64,000 nucleotides of DNA from Tritrichomonas musculus (lineage: Eukaryota > Parabasalia > Tritrichomonadida > Tritrichomonadidae). Positions 51,201-59,773 of the stretch are shown here, piece by piece. Location: contig JAPFFF010000040.1 of assembly GCA_039105265.1 (NCBI GenBank), positions 868,001 through 932,000 on the forward strand. The letters are read 5' to 3'. Every line of letters begins with the position of its first letter. The first letter of the stretch is position 1. Position numbers and translations under genes: made by a program. The notes beneath the pieces were generated by a model, which was given only the letters and a program-made list of their open reading frames with translations, was not told where the DNA came from and searched no databases.

Positions 51201-51484
51201 AGTGCAATTGCTTTAACAATAGGTCTTCCAACATTTTTCTTTTTATGTATCTGTCGTAGTGCTTCCGTAAATGCGTACCTCTTATCTTCATCTTGATTGA
51301 TGTCTGTAGCAAAACCAATACCTTGTCCTGCAGGAATCATGAGCTTCCTCATTTCTTCTTTAAATTTGTCTTTCTTTTGGTATTGTTTTGCACGTCGATT
51401 ATATTCACGACGAAACTGTGATTTTGTATCAGCATAGACATCTCCAATAGCATCTAAAAAATTATCTTCAATGTCCTTGTTCAT
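48209..51484 (-). CDS. polB: Polinton protein-primed family B DNA polymerase
   Basis: About 1,091 aa from ATG 51484 (MNKDIEDNFLD); the frame runs on upstream but this ATG has the normal short leader. The 3'-5' exonuclease part shows SDFETNS (about 421) and YFHNLKYDACFF (about 475). The polymerase part shows motif A DFDAVSLYPSAM (about 713), motif B LLNSIYGKS (about 856) and motif C FYQDTDSMHV (about 946). The spacing suits the protein-primed branch. It would copy the element using a terminal protein as primer. The N-terminal 350 residues may hold that terminal-protein function. Confidence 0.96.
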   Translation of the reverse strand: MNKDIEDNFLDAIGDVYADTKSQFRREYNRRAKQYQKKDKFKEEMRKLMIPAGQGIGFATDINQDEDKRYAFTEALRQIHKKKNVGRPIVKAIALDGTYKYFTLSDKHNIESTLGHITGELDLSEDQSDTNPYISNMFIPVRYEVQFIDMNKTNDGVHFRTKMQDMDTHEIYDDEVEIDEDYRNTPEGSFFPYINLSPIDLSTYQIFHEVRKENYRDNCFVYACIQSGVFTDDEIDDLRFFVQTRAIPNNKIEEVAKKFKCNFSIIRIVEQPDKYKYETRINTRKKKWSVDFKREVNLILFKDHYMLNRKIPCTLFYLQHYEELDRTFAYIPFDKRCMIARLEKNGKTVKDYKHEGIKPITFFQKMFELHLFEEIKACEMDIINTTEYEHVNDYVSLEYNAEQSTRLIENNKKKQNTWSRIYYSDFETNSTVSPHIPYLNCTIFRDGANIHKISIQGEDCGQKLLNYLWSGSLTYFHNLKYDACFFINTPGWDTQITERSGTVLQIIMTLFEEGTRKVKKRLTFRNSYSIIPQALSKFATMFNLNVHKEVMAYKLYTQENIQRRIVDATEFQQQYIDENADKLSKAQLDANCKQIIENAKIANCYNDGKIDIIKYAIFYCFKDCIVLMKGMEKFNEDLKAVFKETKTDMYGVHDFISISAIGYCFAKKYGCFDGCYELSGKCQDFIQRCVSGGRTMTAGNEKQYIEGKIQDFDAVSLYPSAMYVMDGIPLGRPKVISQGTTHEQLMQYDTFFIEVNIKKLECKSKEPYKFGQVFTRNEAGSKIFGNFLVDHYYIDKVGLMDLFEFYDVEYELIRGYYFDEGFNKKINEFIEKLFNLRASYKKQKNPLEQTIKLLLNSIYGKSILKATKTETKTVPKSQLYKYLWRNYNFIKEVVEDANIDKCYVKKLKPINDHFNLPQFGASVLSWSKHLMNRVMATAEQAGIPIFYQDTDSMHVLEKDVPRIADLFQFKYHQPLIGKNMCQFHNDFDEFEGSQGEIHSRKLIALGKKSYLDILVDEQGNEGYHIRLKGIPKQVILNKCKRMDISVEELFERMNEGESMTFDLLDGSNAFRKSKTFQQTNLPKFARTLRFT

Positions 51485-51566
51485 GTTTAACCTAAAATAA
51501 AAGTGAAACGATAAAAATAAAAACAAAGAAAAAGTAAAAAAAATTATTTTTTAGTTATGACCTATC

Positions 51567-52985
51567 TTATTGGGGGTAATCATCATCATCAACGACATTA
51601 TCTTCGAGATATGGAAAATGATATTGGAACTCATGTCCTTTCGACTTCGAGTCAGAGTTCCGTTCAATTTCGTTCTTCTCCATTGATTCACCAAATTGCT
51701 TAATGGCATTCAGCACTTGCTTCGGTGATTGCTTCTTTCCTTTTCTCTCGAAGCTGCATGCTTTGTCCAACTTCTCTTTCTCTTCTGGTGATAAGTATGG
51801 TCGAAGATGATAAATGCAATTGGACAACTTCCATCCATAGGACTTGAACACGTTTATCATCTCTGGTGCTTTTTTCTTGTCATATGATTCAATAGCGTCC
51901 ATCATGTTTCGAAGATAATCAACTTCTACCATCATCAATCTCGATCTTGCCAACTTTTCAGCAAATGCATCATCTGTTGGAGGACCAGCTTGTTGAGCAT
52001 TTTTCAGATCCGCCACGTCCTTCTTTAGATCGTGAATTTTGTTAATGTACTTCGCCACCTTTTTTGGAGCAAGTTCCAATTTCATCAGCTCGAGTGCGTA
52101 TTCGTCGTTATTATCAATGTCTTTCCTGAGTTCTTCAGCATTGTGATTGATGTCTTCAATGTGAAATTCTACACCAGTCATTTTCTCCTCCAACTTCGTT
52201 AATCGTTCTTTCAAGTTTTCATTTTCTTCTATTAATTGTTCCATTTCTTCTCGAAAGTCGAATGGACGAACATTATCCTCCTTATAATCACTATTGGATT
52301 TCATATCATGAACACTTTTCGGTGGCTTATATGGTTCTTTGCGAGCTGGTGATGGTTCTTGTTCATGATCAACTTCTTCTTCTCCTTCTATCTTTGTTTC
52401 TTCTTTTGGATTGGAACCGAGTTTTTGATTCTCGACAAATGCAGATGGTCTAGCGAGAACTCTTGGAGGTGGTGGTATTTGTTGATTAGAAGGAGGTGGA
52501 GGAGGTGGAGGAACTTGTATTATATTATATGAGCGAGGTGGTGGAAAGACTTTATTGGAAATTGGAACATATGGAACATATGGATTCTTCCTTCTTGCAT
52601 CGTCTTCTTGCTTCAATCTTGCTAATGCTTCTTCTTCTTGCTGCTTCTTCAATCTAGCTGCTTCTTCTTCTTGTTGCTTCTTCAATCGAGCTGCTTCTTC
52701 TTCTTCTTGCTTCTTCTTCAATCTAGCTGCTTCTTCTTCTTCTTGCTTCTTCTTCAATCTAGCTGCTTCTTCTTCTTGCTGCTTCTTCTTCAATCTAGCT
52801 GCTGCTTCTTCTTGCTGCTTCATGATGAACAGTCGCATGGATTCGAGTTGTTCTGGGGTCATGTTCTTGAGCCAAACTTCTGTGGGTGGAGCTGATGGCG
52901 GATCTGATGGTGGAGCTTGTTGACCCGATTGCTCGATCGAGTCAAATAGACTAACATCGCTGTCTGAGCTGTAGTTGTATGACAT
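51567..52985 (-). CDS. Polinton Pro-rich protein with Glu/Lys coiled-coil repeats
   Basis: 472 aa. An N-terminal Ser/Asp/Pro segment comes first, then about six units of a 12-14 residue repeat (KKQEEEEAARL). A proline-rich linker (QVPPPPPPPSNQQIPPPPR) follows, then a helical C-terminal half with heptads (LIEENENLKERLTKLEEK). No enzymatic motif. A structural or scaffolding role is likely. The DNA of the repeat units is nearly identical, so their number may vary between copies. Confidence 0.75.
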   Translation of the reverse strand: MSYNYSSDSDVSLFDSIEQSGQQAPPSDPPSAPPTEVWLKNMTPEQLESMRLFIMKQQEEAAARLKKKQQEEEAARLKKKQEEEEAARLKKKQEEEEAARLKKQQEEEAARLKKQQEEEALARLKQEDDARRKNPYVPYVPISNKVFPPPRSYNIIQVPPPPPPPSNQQIPPPPRVLARPSAFVENQKLGSNPKEETKIEGEEEVDHEQEPSPARKEPYKPPKSVHDMKSNSDYKEDNVRPFDFREEMEQLIEENENLKERLTKLEEKMTGVEFHIEDINHNAEELRKDIDNNDEYALELMKLELAPKKVAKYINKIHDLKKDVADLKNAQQAGPPTDDAFAEKLARSRLMMVEVDYLRNMMDAIESYDKKKAPEMINVFKSYGWKLSNCIYHLRPYLSPEEKEKLDKACSFERKGKKQSPKQVLNAIKQFGESMEKNEIERNSDSKSKGHEFQYHFPYLEDNVVDDDDYPQ

Positions 52986-53175
52986 ACAAGTATAAAAATG
53001 ATCTATTTTCTAGTTGATATCACTAAATTTTAAATTTCGTAGAAAAACTCGAAGGTGGATATTTTTCTTTGAAAAAGTTACATTAACTATAAAAATTCAA
53101 AAATTGAATTAAAAAAAATAAAATATATTGAAATTTTAAAAAAATATATTTATTAATATCACTATTATTTTATTA

Positions 53176-53601
53176 ATGATGAATGAAGAAGAAGATAAAA
53201 TAGAAGATATTTTACAAAAACAAACACCTCCTAAAGATCATGATTCATTCGACTACAAAATTAATATAAACATGTCGAAAAAAATATCTCAACTAAAAGT
53301 TGAAGATGATACATCAAATTTAAGAACGATGTGTGAAAATTATGCTCATGCTCTTGAAAATGATGCACATCGACTTCGAGCAAAACAAAAAAAGAGGTAT
53401 GATGAATGGTTTGACAACCTCGAGAAAGATTGTTATCCTGCAAGAGACATTGTTAACTTGTACAACATGTTCTTTGGTCATGAACTATCTATTACTCGAC
53501 TTGGTTTCGGGCATCTCGATGGAACAAAGAGACACTTTACACATAAGAAAGTGAAAAGAAACAAGAAGTTCATCACAATGTACTACAAGAAAAATGAATA
53601 A
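53176..53601 (+). CDS. Polinton small basic protein
   Basis: 141 aa. An acidic N-terminus is followed by a helical segment (ENYAHALENDAHRLRAKQK) and a basic C-terminal tail (FTHKKVKRNKKF). Not recognised. Plus strand, convergent with the 54143 gene across the 19-bp tandem array. Confidence 0.65.
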   Translation: MMNEEEDKIEDILQKQTPPKDHDSFDYKININMSKKISQLKVEDDTSNLRTMCENYAHALENDAHRLRAKQKKRYDEWFDNLEKDCYPARDIVNLYNMFFGHELSITRLGFGHLDGTKRHFTHKKVKRNKKFITMYYKKNE

Positions 53602-53631
53602 CTAAAAAAAAAGTTTTTTTTTTAACTACAT

Positions 53632-53888
53632 GTTTTTCCTCATAAGCTACCTTTTTCCTCATAAGCTACCTTTTTCCTCATAAGCTACCTTTTTCCTCAT
53701 AAGCTACCTTTTTCCTCATAAGCTACCTTTTTCCTCATAAGCTACCTACCTTTTTCCTCATAAGCTACCTTTTTCCTCATAAGCTACCTTTTTCCTCATA
53801 AGCTACCTTTTTCCTCATAAGCTACCTTTTTCCTCATAAGCTACCTTTTTCCTCATAAGCTACCTCATTCTTCATAAGCTACCTTTTT
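53632..53888. repeat. 19-bp tandem array, about 13 units
   Basis: Unit TTTTTCCTCATAAGCTACC, 12 near-perfect copies plus one variant. One 4-bp slip (CTACCTACC) lies at about 53743. It fills the gap between two convergent Polinton genes, and its last unit encodes the end of the minus-strand gene. Confidence 0.95.
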
Positions 53889-54143
53889 GCTTTCATACGA
53901 CATTATTTTTTCCTTCATACTTTGTATTTCTCTTTTCTTTCTTTCACGATATGCCTTTTGCTGTTGTTTACGTGCTTCATTTCGTTCTTCAACTGTTGCA
54001 TACTTTTGCTTTCTACCACGTTTTTCTGTTGTTTCAGTTTTTGCAGTATCAATATTTTTGAGGTTGTTGTTACTCTTGGACTTCTTCAACTTCTTGATGA
54101 TAGCTGTTTCCTTGAACTCACCCAAATCTAAATTTTGGCTCAT
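53865..54143 (-). CDS. Polinton small basic protein with GRxxKY basic motif
   Basis: About 92 aa from ATG 54143 (MSQNLDLGEF); codons upstream lie in the leader. The core RGRKQKYATVEERNEARK followed by YRERKKREIQ resembles a short basic motif seen in proteins of large DNA viruses and Polintons. It could bind nucleic acid. The basic segment also superficially resembles a bZIP region, but there is no leucine zipper. The last codons lie in the tandem array. Confidence 0.65.
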   Translation of the reverse strand: MSQNLDLGEFKETAIIKKLKKSKSNNNLKNIDTAKTETTEKRGRKQKYATVEERNEARKQQQKAYRERKKREIQSMKEKIMSYESKKVAYEE

Positions 54144-54219
54144 GATTTCATTCGAGAAAAAAAATTGAATTATTTTTGAAAATTGAATATTCGCAAACAA
54201 AATCACTTCATTTTTTAAA

Positions 54220-54591
54220 ATGTCGCGTTCTGGAAATGACTTCAAAGAATTCCAAAAACAGCAAAAGCTAGCTATCAAAAATGCTCATGTTGAAATAGCC
54301 AATGCTATTAAAGAGGTGATATTTCTGTTCAACCAAAAAATAATAAACTCGACATCATCTAATGTCTGCACCATCTATGACCCTTTGATACAAGCAAACA
54401 TGAACAAGATTGCTGAAGCACTTACTCAAATGAATCTCACTACCTGCGAGGTTTTTCATAAAAAGATTCCTCAATCTCCAACACCAAAATCTATTGGCTT
54501 TCACGTGCCTATAGTGCCTGACTCGCAAGAGACACAAGAAGAAGATGATGAAGATGAACAAGAAGCTTCATCTCCAAAAGACAAGGAGTAA
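54220..54591 (+). CDS. Polinton small protein, acidic tail
   Basis: 123 aa, helical (FKEFQKQQKLAIKNAHVEIA), ending in an acidic tail (EEDDEDEQEASSPKDKE). Not recognised. Divergent from the 54143 gene with a 76-bp gap. Confidence 0.65.
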   Translation: MSRSGNDFKEFQKQQKLAIKNAHVEIANAIKEVIFLFNQKIINSTSSNVCTIYDPLIQANMNKIAEALTQMNLTTCEVFHKKIPQSPTPKSIGFHVPIVPDSQETQEEDDEDEQEASSPKDKE

Positions 54592-54643
54592 GAGTAAAAA
54601 ATAATTACTTCTAATTTTAAGTTTTTTTTATATATGTCTTTTT

Positions 54644-55168
54644 TTATACTATGCAATATTTTAAGCATACATGATAATTATTAACAAGCTCATTATATTC
54701 TTTATTATATACTTGTTTCAAGTCAATGACTACCTCTCCATTATCTTTAATAATCTTAATAGCATCTATTTTTCTTATTGGATTGCTCTTAGCTGCACAA
54801 CATCCAACATCTTCATTAAGTTGTACTTCAACCTCACTAACATGTAGTATTGCTTTGATGATGTTGCTAAGAGATTCAATAGGTACTATGATGCATTTCT
54901 TTGATATAATGTTAGCTAGTAGTGCTTTGTCTTGATTAAGTAGTATTTGTGCATATGCTTCAAGTATAACATTACGTACATCTGGTTCAACTTCAACAGG
55001 TTCAGTTTGCACTCCAATGTCTCTTGTAATAACAATGTCTTCCTTGCCATCATCTCTCTTATTAATAATAATGTTGTTGTTGATGTTTGATGTAGATGAT
55101 GCAGCTGCTGATGGTTCTAAAGATACATTTGCTTGAACTCCATTGGTTGTACCCCTCTTCTTAATCAT
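54644..55168 (-). CDS. Polinton protein of unknown function
   Basis: 174 aa. The N-terminus is Ser/Asn-rich; the rest is mixed with a helical section (RNVILEAYAQILLNQDK). No motif recognised. Closely spaced with its neighbours. Confidence 0.65.
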   Translation of the reverse strand: MIKKRGTTNGVQANVSLEPSAAASSTSNINNNIIINKRDDGKEDIVITRDIGVQTEPVEVEPDVRNVILEAYAQILLNQDKALLANIISKKCIIVPIESLSNIIKAILHVSEVEVQLNEDVGCCAAKSNPIRKIDAIKIIKDNGEVVIDLKQVYNKEYNELVNNYHVCLKYCIV

Positions 55169-55189
55169 TTAGGTTGGGAAAAAATAGGC

Positions 55190-55636
55190 TTAAAGTACTA
55201 AGTCTAGCTGTTCTCCAATAAACATGTCAAATGACTCAATTTGATATTTCTGCTTGAGAGCATCGATTTTTGGTTTATGACTTGTAGGAGCAGCTGCAAT
55301 GGAGTAGTTGTAGTATTTGATTCCTTGATACTCTTGAGTGGTAGTGTTTCCATTTATGTAGAACTCTTCGAAATCTTCAGTTATTTTTCTCCTTGAGTTA
55401 GGCTTAATAAATATTGAGTCAAGATCAAGTTCTTTGAGCTTATCTGGATAAAATCTGTGGCACTTGTCTTTTACCTTGATTGAGACATAGAGTACTTTGC
55501 CTAAATAACTCCATTCTCCTGTTTTCATTGGGTACTTGTCACAAAGTATCGAGAAATTACATTGTTTAGTATTTGGAGCACATTTTGCGCGAAGTTCATT
55601 GACATAGTCATAGACGTTTCTTGTTGTCATTTTCAT
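55190..55636 (-). CDS. Polinton protein of unknown function
   Basis: 148 aa, starting MKMTTRNVYDYVNELRAK; a start at the third codon is equally possible. Mixed alpha/beta, Cys-containing N-terminus. Not recognised. Confidence 0.65.
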   Translation of the reverse strand: MKMTTRNVYDYVNELRAKCAPNTKQCNFSILCDKYPMKTGEWSYLGKVLYVSIKVKDKCHRFYPDKLKELDLDSIFIKPNSRRKITEDFEEFYINGNTTTQEYQGIKYYNYSIAAAPTSHKPKIDALKQKYQIESFDMFIGEQLDLVL

Positions 55637-55660
55637 CTGGATAAAAAATTCAATAAAAAA

Positions 55661-56095
55661 TTAATATATGTTATTTTGGGTAAAGATATGTTGGGTAGGT
55701 CCATATCGAATATCTTGTTTATTATATTCTCTTGCTCTACCTTGCATTGGTGGTTTCTCAGGCTTCTTAAGATATTTTGGTAAGAGAGGTACTGGTCTAT
55801 CTTTTTCACCTATATGTCGATAAAAACCACCATCTGTAATACTAACAGGAGGTTCACGAACAGGTTTGGTTATATGTTCTCGAGTATCTGGAAATCTAAC
55901 AGGGTCCTCATGTTCAATAATCTGGGTAGGTGGTCGATTAATATATGGGTTGAAGGTTACAGAATAAGTATTAGTATTACTGAACACACCAAAATGTTGA
56001 AACTCTAAGTCCTTATTTTTCATGGTAGCTTCATTATACATCATACCTTCTCTTCCAACAATCTCAGCATGTGGGCTTCTATAATCATTCGACAT
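55661..56095 (-). CDS. Polinton protein of unknown function, Pro-rich
   Basis: About 144 aa from ATG 56095 (MSNDYRSPHAEIV). Rich in Pro, Arg and aromatic residues (VREPPVSITDGGFYRHIG). Lies immediately downstream of the capsid gene on the same strand. Likely a minor virion component, by position only. Confidence 0.6.
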   Translation of the reverse strand: MSNDYRSPHAEIVGREGMMYNEATMKNKDLEFQHFGVFSNTNTYSVTFNPYINRPPTQIIEHEDPVRFPDTREHITKPVREPPVSITDGGFYRHIGEKDRPVPLLPKYLKKPEKPPMQGRAREYNKQDIRYGPTQHIFTQNNIY

Positions 56096-56124
56096 TTTCC
56101 AAAACATAAAAAACATACTTCTTT

Positions 56125-57807
56125 TTACTCAGGGGTTGTTAAATCATAAGGACCAATACGTACTGATGGTGGCATACCATTAGGTCTAATTAAGATACTA
56201 ATTGATATATCTGTTAATAAGCATAATAATGGAGGTGTATCTACTTCCTGTCTAAATGGATTATCTGCCTTTTGACTACATATCAATTCGAAGTTAATAG
56301 GTGCAAGACTTGAAAGACCTTGTTGATATGTTCCATCTGTTTCAGTAGGAAGACCTATGAAGAATGAGGACCTATCATTTGGATAATAGCCTGTTGTGTT
56401 TTCATTATATTGATACTCATTCGCTAAACTTGCAATAACCTCTTTATTAAATCCATTTTGCTCTCCATTCATGTTCATTGCATTCTGGCAATATTCGAGG
56501 AACTCTGGATACTTACCATTCGTACCAAATGCTTTAGCAGGAATATTATTGTAATTACCACAATTCATATGAAATGCTTCAAACATAGGATTCTTGAAGT
56601 ATGTCTTATGCGTATGCTTGAGTGGGAATAAGCAAAACATACTATCTACAAAATTAGGTGTAATAGTAATAGTTGCTTTATCTTGTTCATTATTAAGAGG
56701 TCTTGTACAAGTGTAAAATGACATTATCTGTGTTGGGAATGTAAGTGGATGTTGTGGGTTAGCATATCTTTGAACAAGTGCTGTATATACAGATTCATGA
56801 ATACCAAAACAAGGTATAATACTCGCACATTCTTCAATGGAATAATCAACAACACTCCAAGTTCTCCAATCACTGTAAATAGTTCGGTCAACTCTTGCCT
56901 TAGTATTGTTAGCTCCTGCGACTTCATATGCTCCTCCATGATTTTCACCAACAGGTGGAAGATTCTTGGGGTCATTAATCTTATCCATTGCTATTTTTTC
57001 GGTACTTGTCCACATCCATATTGGTTCTCCAATAGGTCGAAATTCATTGGTAATTTCATCAACATTGAAGTCTTTCATTATATGTGGATTAGCAACCAAG
57101 CTCTTTTCAAAACCAACTGGACAATATACCATACCAGCTGTTGAAAAGTAAAGACGTAATTCGATTTTACCTGCAAATGCTGGCAAGTACTTGATATTAG
57201 ATAAAGGTAGGAATCGTCGCAAATCAATCTTTAATCTAATTGTTTCAGTGACAGAAGTCACATCTTTGTTAAGATTTGCAACAAAACCACATCTCCTTCC
57301 ATGAGTATCATTCCAAATATCCTTATGTCTTGCTTTACTATATATATCAGCTCTTTTAGTAACTTCATTTGCACAACATGCAGTTAAAAAGGATTCTTCA
57401 CATCCAAAGTTCTGGGTATAAAGCGTCATACCATTAGCTACAATTTCATACTTCTCAACAGCATCTCGAGCATCCTTAAAACCAAACCATACCTTACCAA
57501 AATTATAACCACTGACATTTTCTAAATCACTTAGAATTGGCTTGTCTATTTTTATCATCACTTTCATATCTGCTCGAATAAATCCATTATATATATCAGC
57601 AGTATTATGAGTATTAGGAGATATAATACATGTTGTATATGAACCACTCTTAATTGGTGGTGATGGTGAATATGAAGTTTGTGGATTTAATGAGTATGCC
57701 TTATTTGTATCACTAAGTGCTATGCAATTATCGACAACATCAAAATAGGATGCAATTTGGGTACAAACCTCAGCTGAGGTTTTCATATAGGATTCCTTGT
57801 TAAGCAT
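56125..57807 (-). CDS. Polinton major capsid protein candidate (double jelly-roll)
   Basis: 560 aa, beta-rich, soluble. The stretch LKIDLRRFLPLSNIKYLPAF followed by KIELRLYFS matches the strand-loop-strand pattern at the end of the first jelly roll in Polinton capsid proteins. The size also fits. In this element class the protein forms the icosahedral shell. Located upstream of small virion-like genes and downstream of ATPase and integrase on the same strand. Confidence 0.75.
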   Translation of the reverse strand: MLNKESYMKTSAEVCTQIASYFDVVDNCIALSDTNKAYSLNPQTSYSPSPPIKSGSYTTCIISPNTHNTADIYNGFIRADMKVMIKIDKPILSDLENVSGYNFGKVWFGFKDARDAVEKYEIVANGMTLYTQNFGCEESFLTACCANEVTKRADIYSKARHKDIWNDTHGRRCGFVANLNKDVTSVTETIRLKIDLRRFLPLSNIKYLPAFAGKIELRLYFSTAGMVYCPVGFEKSLVANPHIMKDFNVDEITNEFRPIGEPIWMWTSTEKIAMDKINDPKNLPPVGENHGGAYEVAGANNTKARVDRTIYSDWRTWSVVDYSIEECASIIPCFGIHESVYTALVQRYANPQHPLTFPTQIMSFYTCTRPLNNEQDKATITITPNFVDSMFCLFPLKHTHKTYFKNPMFEAFHMNCGNYNNIPAKAFGTNGKYPEFLEYCQNAMNMNGEQNGFNKEVIASLANEYQYNENTTGYYPNDRSSFFIGLPTETDGTYQQGLSSLAPINFELICSQKADNPFRQEVDTPPLLCLLTDISISILIRPNGMPPSVRIGPYDLTTPE

Positions 57808-57824
57808 TTTAGATAGAAAAAAAT

Positions 57825-58376
57825 TTACATCATATCTTCAAAGATGCGATTTCTCCTACCAATAGGTCTCATAGGTATATATTGAGGTTGTTGTTCTTCT
57901 TCATATTGTTGTGGCGGTTCTTCAGGAACATACTGTTGTCTTGGTTTACTCATCCTTTTATCAACAACCTCCTTTATCATACGTCTCTGTTCTTTCTTCT
58001 CTCGACTTATCTTCATTTCTTCACCTAGTGATTTTAGCTGTTTTAGTATTTCCTCATTCACAGTAGGGTCATAAACTTGGCTTTGTTGAGTTTTTCGAGG
58101 TTTTGTAGGTTTTCGTGCAGCTTTCGAACTTATTGGCTTTCTTGGCTTTTCTTCAAGTTCCTCATGTTCTTCACTGTCTGAGTTTTCTTGAGTTTCTTCG
58201 TTATTTTCACTTTCTGAGTTTTCTTGATATTCTCGAGTTATTGGAGTTTTTCGCTGTTTTACAATATACTTGTCTTTGGTTTTTGTAGGTAAAACTTCCC
58301 AATCTGGGTCATCCCTTCCATTCAACCATTTATGAATAACTGCAAGTCTCTTAGAACCTGTTAGATGTTTTGACAT
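57825..58376 (-). CDS. Polinton charged protein of unknown function
   Basis: 183 aa, Glu/Lys/Gln-rich with a low-complexity acidic section (ESENNEETQENSDSEEHEE), a basic patch (SSKAARKPTKPRKTQQ) and a Gln/Pro-rich tail. Probably disordered. Not recognised. Confidence 0.65.
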   Translation of the reverse strand: MSKHLTGSKRLAVIHKWLNGRDDPDWEVLPTKTKDKYIVKQRKTPITREYQENSESENNEETQENSDSEEHEELEEKPRKPISSKAARKPTKPRKTQQSQVYDPTVNEEILKQLKSLGEEMKISREKKEQRRMIKEVVDKRMSKPRQQYVPEEPPQQYEEEQQPQYIPMRPIGRRNRIFEDMM

Positions 58377-58423
58377 TTAAAATAAACAAAAAAGTCCAAA
58401 AATTTAGTTTTTTTGAGTTTTCA

Positions 58424-58879
58424 TTAGATGTAGGTTCTCGCCCGATTGTTGGTAGTAAATTCACTCTCTTGTAATGATCTAGACGAAAATGCTGGCTTTT
58501 CAAGAGGTGCTCCAACTGAATCACCTTTTGCAGATTTATTAATTGATGATAAGGCAGTTTTCACTTTTCCTTCTGGGACATATTTTAATGCTGTGTCAGC
58601 TATATTTGCTATTTTATTTCTTGTACTATCGCTCAAGAAGCTTTCACCAAGACCTCTCGCAACTGAACCAATAACACCAGCATGCTTGGTTAATCCACCT
58701 GCTGAAGCATCTAATAGTTTACTTGCAAGACCTCCCGAAAAACTATCTGCTGCTCCCATTAATAACTTACCACCTAGTCCTACTCCTCCTTTTATTATCT
58801 CTTGCCATGGAGAAAATTGTTGCTTTTTGGAATAATTTGGCTTCCAATAATCTTCTACTGAATGACGTTCAATTCCCAT
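58424..58879 (-). CDS. Polinton Gly/Ala-rich small protein
   Basis: 151 aa with an amphipathic, Gly-rich section (IIKGGVGLGGKLLMGAA, LLDASAGGLTKHAGVIG). The composition resembles membrane-active inner-capsid proteins such as adenovirus pVI. That comparison is a guess from composition and position between ATPase and capsid genes. Confidence 0.65.
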   Translation of the reverse strand: MGIERHSVEDYWKPNYSKKQQFSPWQEIIKGGVGLGGKLLMGAADSFSGGLASKLLDASAGGLTKHAGVIGSVARGLGESFLSDSTRNKIANIADTALKYVPEGKVKTALSSINKSAKGDSVGAPLEKPAFSSRSLQESEFTTNNRARTYI

Positions 58880-58896
58880 TTTTAAAAAATAAAAAA

Positions 58897-59763
58897 TTAT
58901 TCGAAATAGTACTTATTAGCAGAAATATTCATTACGAATTTTTCATGTGGTTCTTTATGTTGTAAGTATTCAGCTACTGTCTGCTTAGTATTTAATGAGT
59001 TATTAGTTTGTTGCAACAAGCTAGTAAAATCTTCCTCACTATATCCTGTATAACATATGATATCTGTTGCTAACCTTTTCGCATTCATATGAACAAATCG
59101 AATAGTTTGGATAGCCATGATACATGTTAAATTATAGTGTCTTGTCTTGGTTAACAACTTGATAAATTCACTATTACCATTCTTTAATAAATCACTACCT
59201 GCACAATCATCTAGTATCAATAATGTGTTATATGGATATGATGATGTTTCATACTTGACTAACTTATTGGCTATATATATTATTTTATCATTGAGCTCAT
59301 TTAAATGATGCTTCTCAATGAGCCTCCTCATTTCGTCATTGGTCTCTTTCATTCGAGATAATACATATTTGACAATAGCATAATACTTTATCTTTCTTCG
59401 AAGATGTCTTTTAAGATAACTCATTAATTCTCTTTCCTTTACATAATCGATTCTTGATTGTATCTGTTTATTAAGTGTTTCAGCTGTTTTATCCATTTTA
59501 CCAGAGCTTGAGCAAAATATTATCTTTTGGTAGTATGGATGTTTAAACAACCTCTCTGTTATCATAATATGTCTCCATATCCAAAAACTTTTACCAGCAC
59601 CTGGTTTACCAATTAAAAAGTATATACCATTTGTGCTAAAAGGATAATCAGGTGATAATGGTTTAATCAAAGCACCATCTATCTCTTTCATGTTCTTCCG
59701 TAAGGTCTCTTTAATCAATGTTTCTACTTTATTTATTAGTTCTGCACTTGGGGGTTCATCCAT
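58897..59763 (-). CDS. Polinton FtsK/HerA-type packaging ATPase
   Basis: 288 aa. Walker A is GKPGAGKS at 52-59, and Walker B is LLILDDC at about 183-188. The size and order match A32-like genome-packaging ATPases of Polintons and related viruses. It would drive DNA into the capsid. Ten bases separate it from the upstream integrase gene. Confidence 0.92.
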   Translation of the reverse strand: MDEPPSAELINKVETLIKETLRKNMKEIDGALIKPLSPDYPFSTNGIYFLIGKPGAGKSFWIWRHIMITERLFKHPYYQKIIFCSSSGKMDKTAETLNKQIQSRIDYVKERELMSYLKRHLRRKIKYYAIVKYVLSRMKETNDEMRRLIEKHHLNELNDKIIYIANKLVKYETSSYPYNTLLILDDCAGSDLLKNGNSEFIKLLTKTRHYNLTCIMAIQTIRFVHMNAKRLATDIICYTGYSEEDFTSLLQQTNNSLNTKQTVAEYLQHKEPHEKFVMNISANKYYFE

Positions 59764-59773
59764 TTACAAATTT

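Noticed and set aside
52555-52923. Ser/Cys/Phe-rich plus-strand frames
   Set aside because: Antisense of the Glu/Lys repeat section of the 52985 gene.
53632-53888. CRISPR array
   Set aside because: Units are contiguous with no unique spacers, and the genome is eukaryotic.
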